Of a DNA stretch of 64,000 bases, positions 61,931 to 64,000 are shown piece after piece; positions within the stretch are counted from its first letter, which is position 1, and each line of letters begins with the position of its first letter. Source of the DNA: DATMTS01 sp035564555 (GTDB lineage: Bacteria > Actinomycetota > Actinomycetes > Actinomycetales > Microbacteriaceae); NCBI GenBank assembly GCA_035564555.1, contig DATMTS010000014.1:4375-68374 (forward strand). Reading direction: 5' to 3'. The position numbers and the translations under genes are program-made. The notes beneath the pieces are model-generated. The model did no database searches, was not told the origin of the DNA, and worked only from the letters and a program-made list of their open reading frames with translations.

Positions 61931-63913
61931 ATGACGATTCATCTCGGTCGCACCGTGAGCAGGCGCACGGTCGCGGGCATCCTGACCACCGCCGCGTGCG
62001 TGGTCGCGCTCTCGGCAACGGGAGTATCGGCCGCGCAAGCGGCCGATCACGTCACCTACACCGATGCCGTACCCTCGTGGGCGAACAGCGCCAACGACGA
62101 AGGCGCAGCGGCGGCCGACACCTCTGTGGAGGGCGAGCTCTACCTGCCGCTTCGCAACGCGTCGTCGGCGCAGCACCTTGCGATCGCGGCGTCGACGCCG
62201 GGAACCCGCGCATATCGGCACACCCTCAGCCCGCGAGCCTGGATCGCCAAGTATTCGCCCACCGCGCACGCATACGACTCGGTGCTGTCGTACCTGAAGT
62301 CGAAGGGCCTGACGATCACCGGCACACCGGCCAGCCGGCAGTACGTGGTCTTCCGGGGGACGGCCGATCAGGTCGGTTCGGTCTTTTCCACCGATCTGCA
62401 CACATACAGCTATGCCCACCGCAAGCTGGTGGCGCCGTCGGTGGCGCCGTCCCTGCCGAGATCCGTGGGATCCCTGGTCTCCGGCATGACGGTCGACCAG
62501 GCGCGTCTGCTCACCCAGCCGGACTCGGTGGTGCAAGGCCAAGACCTGGGCAGCGCGCCGCGAACGCGGTCGCTCGCCGCGACTCCCGTCGTGCCGACTG
62601 AATGCTCGCACTACATCGGAGAGCACACCGCCACCGTGCCCGAGGCATACGGCACAACCACCGTGCCGACCTACAACTGCGGCTACACGCCGGCTCAGAT
62701 GCGTTCCGCCTACGGCCTCAAGACGCTGAACGCGGCGGGGCTGAACGGCAGCGGTCAGACGGTGGCGGTCATCGACGCCTACGCGTCGCCGACCATCGTG
62801 GACGACGTCAACACCTACTCCGATTCGCTGGGCGAGCCGGGAATGACCTCCTCCACCTACCGGCAGATCGTGCCGAGCAAGTATTACGACGAGGAACTCT
62901 GCCAGTACCCGAGCGGCTGGCAGGGGGAGCAGACGCTCGACGTCGAAGCGGTGCACGGCATCGCGCCGGCGGCGAAGATCCTCTATGTCGGCGGATTCAA
63001 CTGCGGCGGCGGACTCGACCTGGCGATGTCGACGATCCTCGATAACAAGCTCGCGAACATCGTCAGCAACAGTTACGGCAATGTGGGCGAGGCGGTTCCG
63101 GCCGACGTCATCGAGGGGGAGCAGAACCTGCACATCCAGGCGGCAGGCGAGGGCATCGGCCTGTACTTCTCCAGCGGAGACAACGGAGACGAGGTGGCTG
63201 CGCTCGGCCATGCCTCGCCCGACTTCCCGGCATCCTCGCCCTACGTCACCTCGGTCGGCGGCACGAGCCTCGGCATCGACAAGAGCGGCGGGATCGCATT
63301 CGAAACCGGTTGGGGAGACACCGCAGACAAGATCGTTAAGGATTCCTCGGGCGACCTGGTCTACAGCTCGCCGTTGCCGGGATCGCTGTTCGCGGGCGGC
63401 GCCGGGGGCGGAACCAGCGCGGTGAACCCCGAGCCGGCGTATCAGCGCGGCATCGTGCCTGATTCGCTCGCCGGCGGGCATCGGGTCTCGCCGGACGTCG
63501 CGGCGCTCGCCGACCCGTATACCGGGTTCCTGATCGGCATCCGGCCCATCGTGGATGATTCGACCGGCGAGACCGGCGCGTATCAGAACGAGACGTACGG
63601 CGGAACCTCGCTCGCGTCACCGCTGACCGCGGCGCAGGTCGCGCTCGTGCAGCAGCTCACGCATTCCACGATCGGGTTCGCGAACCCGACGCTGTACGGG
63701 TTGGCACGGGTTCTGCCTTCGGCCTTCCGCGACGTCGTGCCGCCGACACCGCCCGTCGCGGTCGCGTACACGAGCAAGACGAGCGGGAACAGCTATCTGA
63801 TGACGTTCAACACCGACACGTCGTTGACCACCGCGCGCGGCTACGACAACGTCACCGGACTGGGCGGAATCTCGTTCAATCTGCTGCATCAGGTCGCCCT
63901 GGGCCGGCACTAG
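61931..63913 (+). CDS. Secreted serine-carboxyl protease, sedolisin (S53) type
   Basis: A 660-residue preproprotein with GGAGGAG upstream. Signal peptide to about residue 38; pro-domain about 60-200 (pro-kumamolisin type, VEGELYLPLRNASS). Catalytic residues are seen as Glu333 and Asp337 (GEQTLDVEA), oxyanion Asp in SSGDNGD near 417, and Ser560 in GGTSLASP. SPDVAALADP and the end GYDNVTGLG are also typical. It matures by self-cleavage and works outside the cell at acidic pH. Confidence 0.93.
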   Translation: MTIHLGRTVSRRTVAGILTTAACVVALSATGVSAAQAADHVTYTDAVPSWANSANDEGAAAADTSVEGELYLPLRNASSAQHLAIAASTPGTRAYRHTLSPRAWIAKYSPTAHAYDSVLSYLKSKGLTITGTPASRQYVVFRGTADQVGSVFSTDLHTYSYAHRKLVAPSVAPSLPRSVGSLVSGMTVDQARLLTQPDSVVQGQDLGSAPRTRSLAATPVVPTECSHYIGEHTATVPEAYGTTTVPTYNCGYTPAQMRSAYGLKTLNAAGLNGSGQTVAVIDAYASPTIVDDVNTYSDSLGEPGMTSSTYRQIVPSKYYDEELCQYPSGWQGEQTLDVEAVHGIAPAAKILYVGGFNCGGGLDLAMSTILDNKLANIVSNSYGNVGEAVPADVIEGEQNLHIQAAGEGIGLYFSSGDNGDEVAALGHASPDFPASSPYVTSVGGTSLGIDKSGGIAFETGWGDTADKIVKDSSGDLVYSSPLPGSLFAGGAGGGTSAVNPEPAYQRGIVPDSLAGGHRVSPDVAALADPYTGFLIGIRPIVDDSTGETGAYQNETYGGTSLASPLTAAQVALVQQLTHSTIGFANPTLYGLARVLPSAFRDVVPPTPPVAVAYTSKTSGNSYLMTFNTDTSLTTARGYDNVTGLGGISFNLLHQVALGRH

Positions 63914-63979
63914 CCGCCGGGCTCGGCTGACCACGCGATCCGGCCCAGCCCCGGTATCGAAATCAGGTGAGGCGGCCTG

Positions 63980-64000
63980 CCGAGTGGATAATCCACTCGG
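63980..64000. repeat. Inverted repeat at the right edge
   Basis: CCGAGTGGAT, one base, ATCCACTCGG: perfect 10-bp arms around one A, cut off by the window end. It may be an operator or terminator; the context is not visible. Confidence 0.4.

Overview
The window is high-GC DNA with actinobacterial features: GTG starts, frequent ATGA stop/start overlaps, IclR, LacI and Lrp regulators, a mycobacterial-type CtpE-like P-ATPase, a chaplin-like surface protein with a sortase signal, and the order tRNA-Trp, secE, nusG, rplK, rplA. Protein style and gene order suggest a soil or plant-associated member of the Microbacteriaceae (for example near Leifsonia or Humibacter); this is inference. It looks chromosomal: I see no insertion sequence, prophage, integrase or CRISPR array.

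Layout. 1-4144 (minus): a sensor kinase and response regulator head an operon with a PotA/FbpC-type ABC ATPase, a substrate-binding lipoprotein and a second ATPase cut by the window edge. 4261-6416: an AHSA1 protein and a phospholipase D. 6619-9225: a probable nitric-oxide or redox stress module, made of a cupin-hemerythrin-DUF2249 fusion, a cysteine-containing HTH regulator, a small membrane protein, and a ferredoxin whose start is broken by a one-base frameshift. 10043-10950: a glyoxalase-fold gene and marR diverge over two TGTCAG-type operators. 11322-17561: divergent secreted glycoside hydrolases (GH26 lipoprotein; 1619-residue GH43-like enzyme with chitin-binding-type modules). 17675-21449: a DUF2231-Rieske protein, tandem quinone oxidoreductases and a secreted lysozyme-like protein.

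21469-30909 is an amino-acid catabolism island. An overlapping operon encodes ACT-less homoserine dehydrogenase, aldehyde dehydrogenase and aspartase, in the order of a possible path homoserine, aspartate semialdehyde, aspartate, fumarate. Two Lrp regulators, a cyclase/formamidase pair, two IclR regulators and an APC permease surround it, and three promoters share a similar inverted repeat.

31167-34247: LacI regulator, perfect 16-bp operator, and a fused Gfo/Idh/MocA plus aldo/keto reductase. 34278-38817: DUF1918, two glyoxalase-fold proteins, a frameshifted DUF72 gene and two large secreted proteins, one with five chaplin-like repeats. 38959-42408: the CE1758/CE1759-type luciferase-like pair, an ECF sigma factor with a SnoaL-like tail, and a SnoaL-like protein, followed by a dense cluster of three kinds of short repeat. 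42740-45238: P-type ATPase. 45390-52006: lactonase, IclR, ribose-type ABC transporter, second IclR, a sugar uptake and catabolism cluster. 52347-52433: a 28-codon peptide ending in a CxxC motif, with a SigR/SigH-like promoter, a palindrome, a strong ribosome site and a terminator; this is the most novel-looking element. 52560-58880: TIGR03086 protein, MaoC-type dehydratase pair, murB, and a PspC/NarL-type two-component module. 59055-61705: tRNA-Trp, secE, nusG, rplK, rplA, terminator. 61931-63913: secreted sedolisin-type protease.
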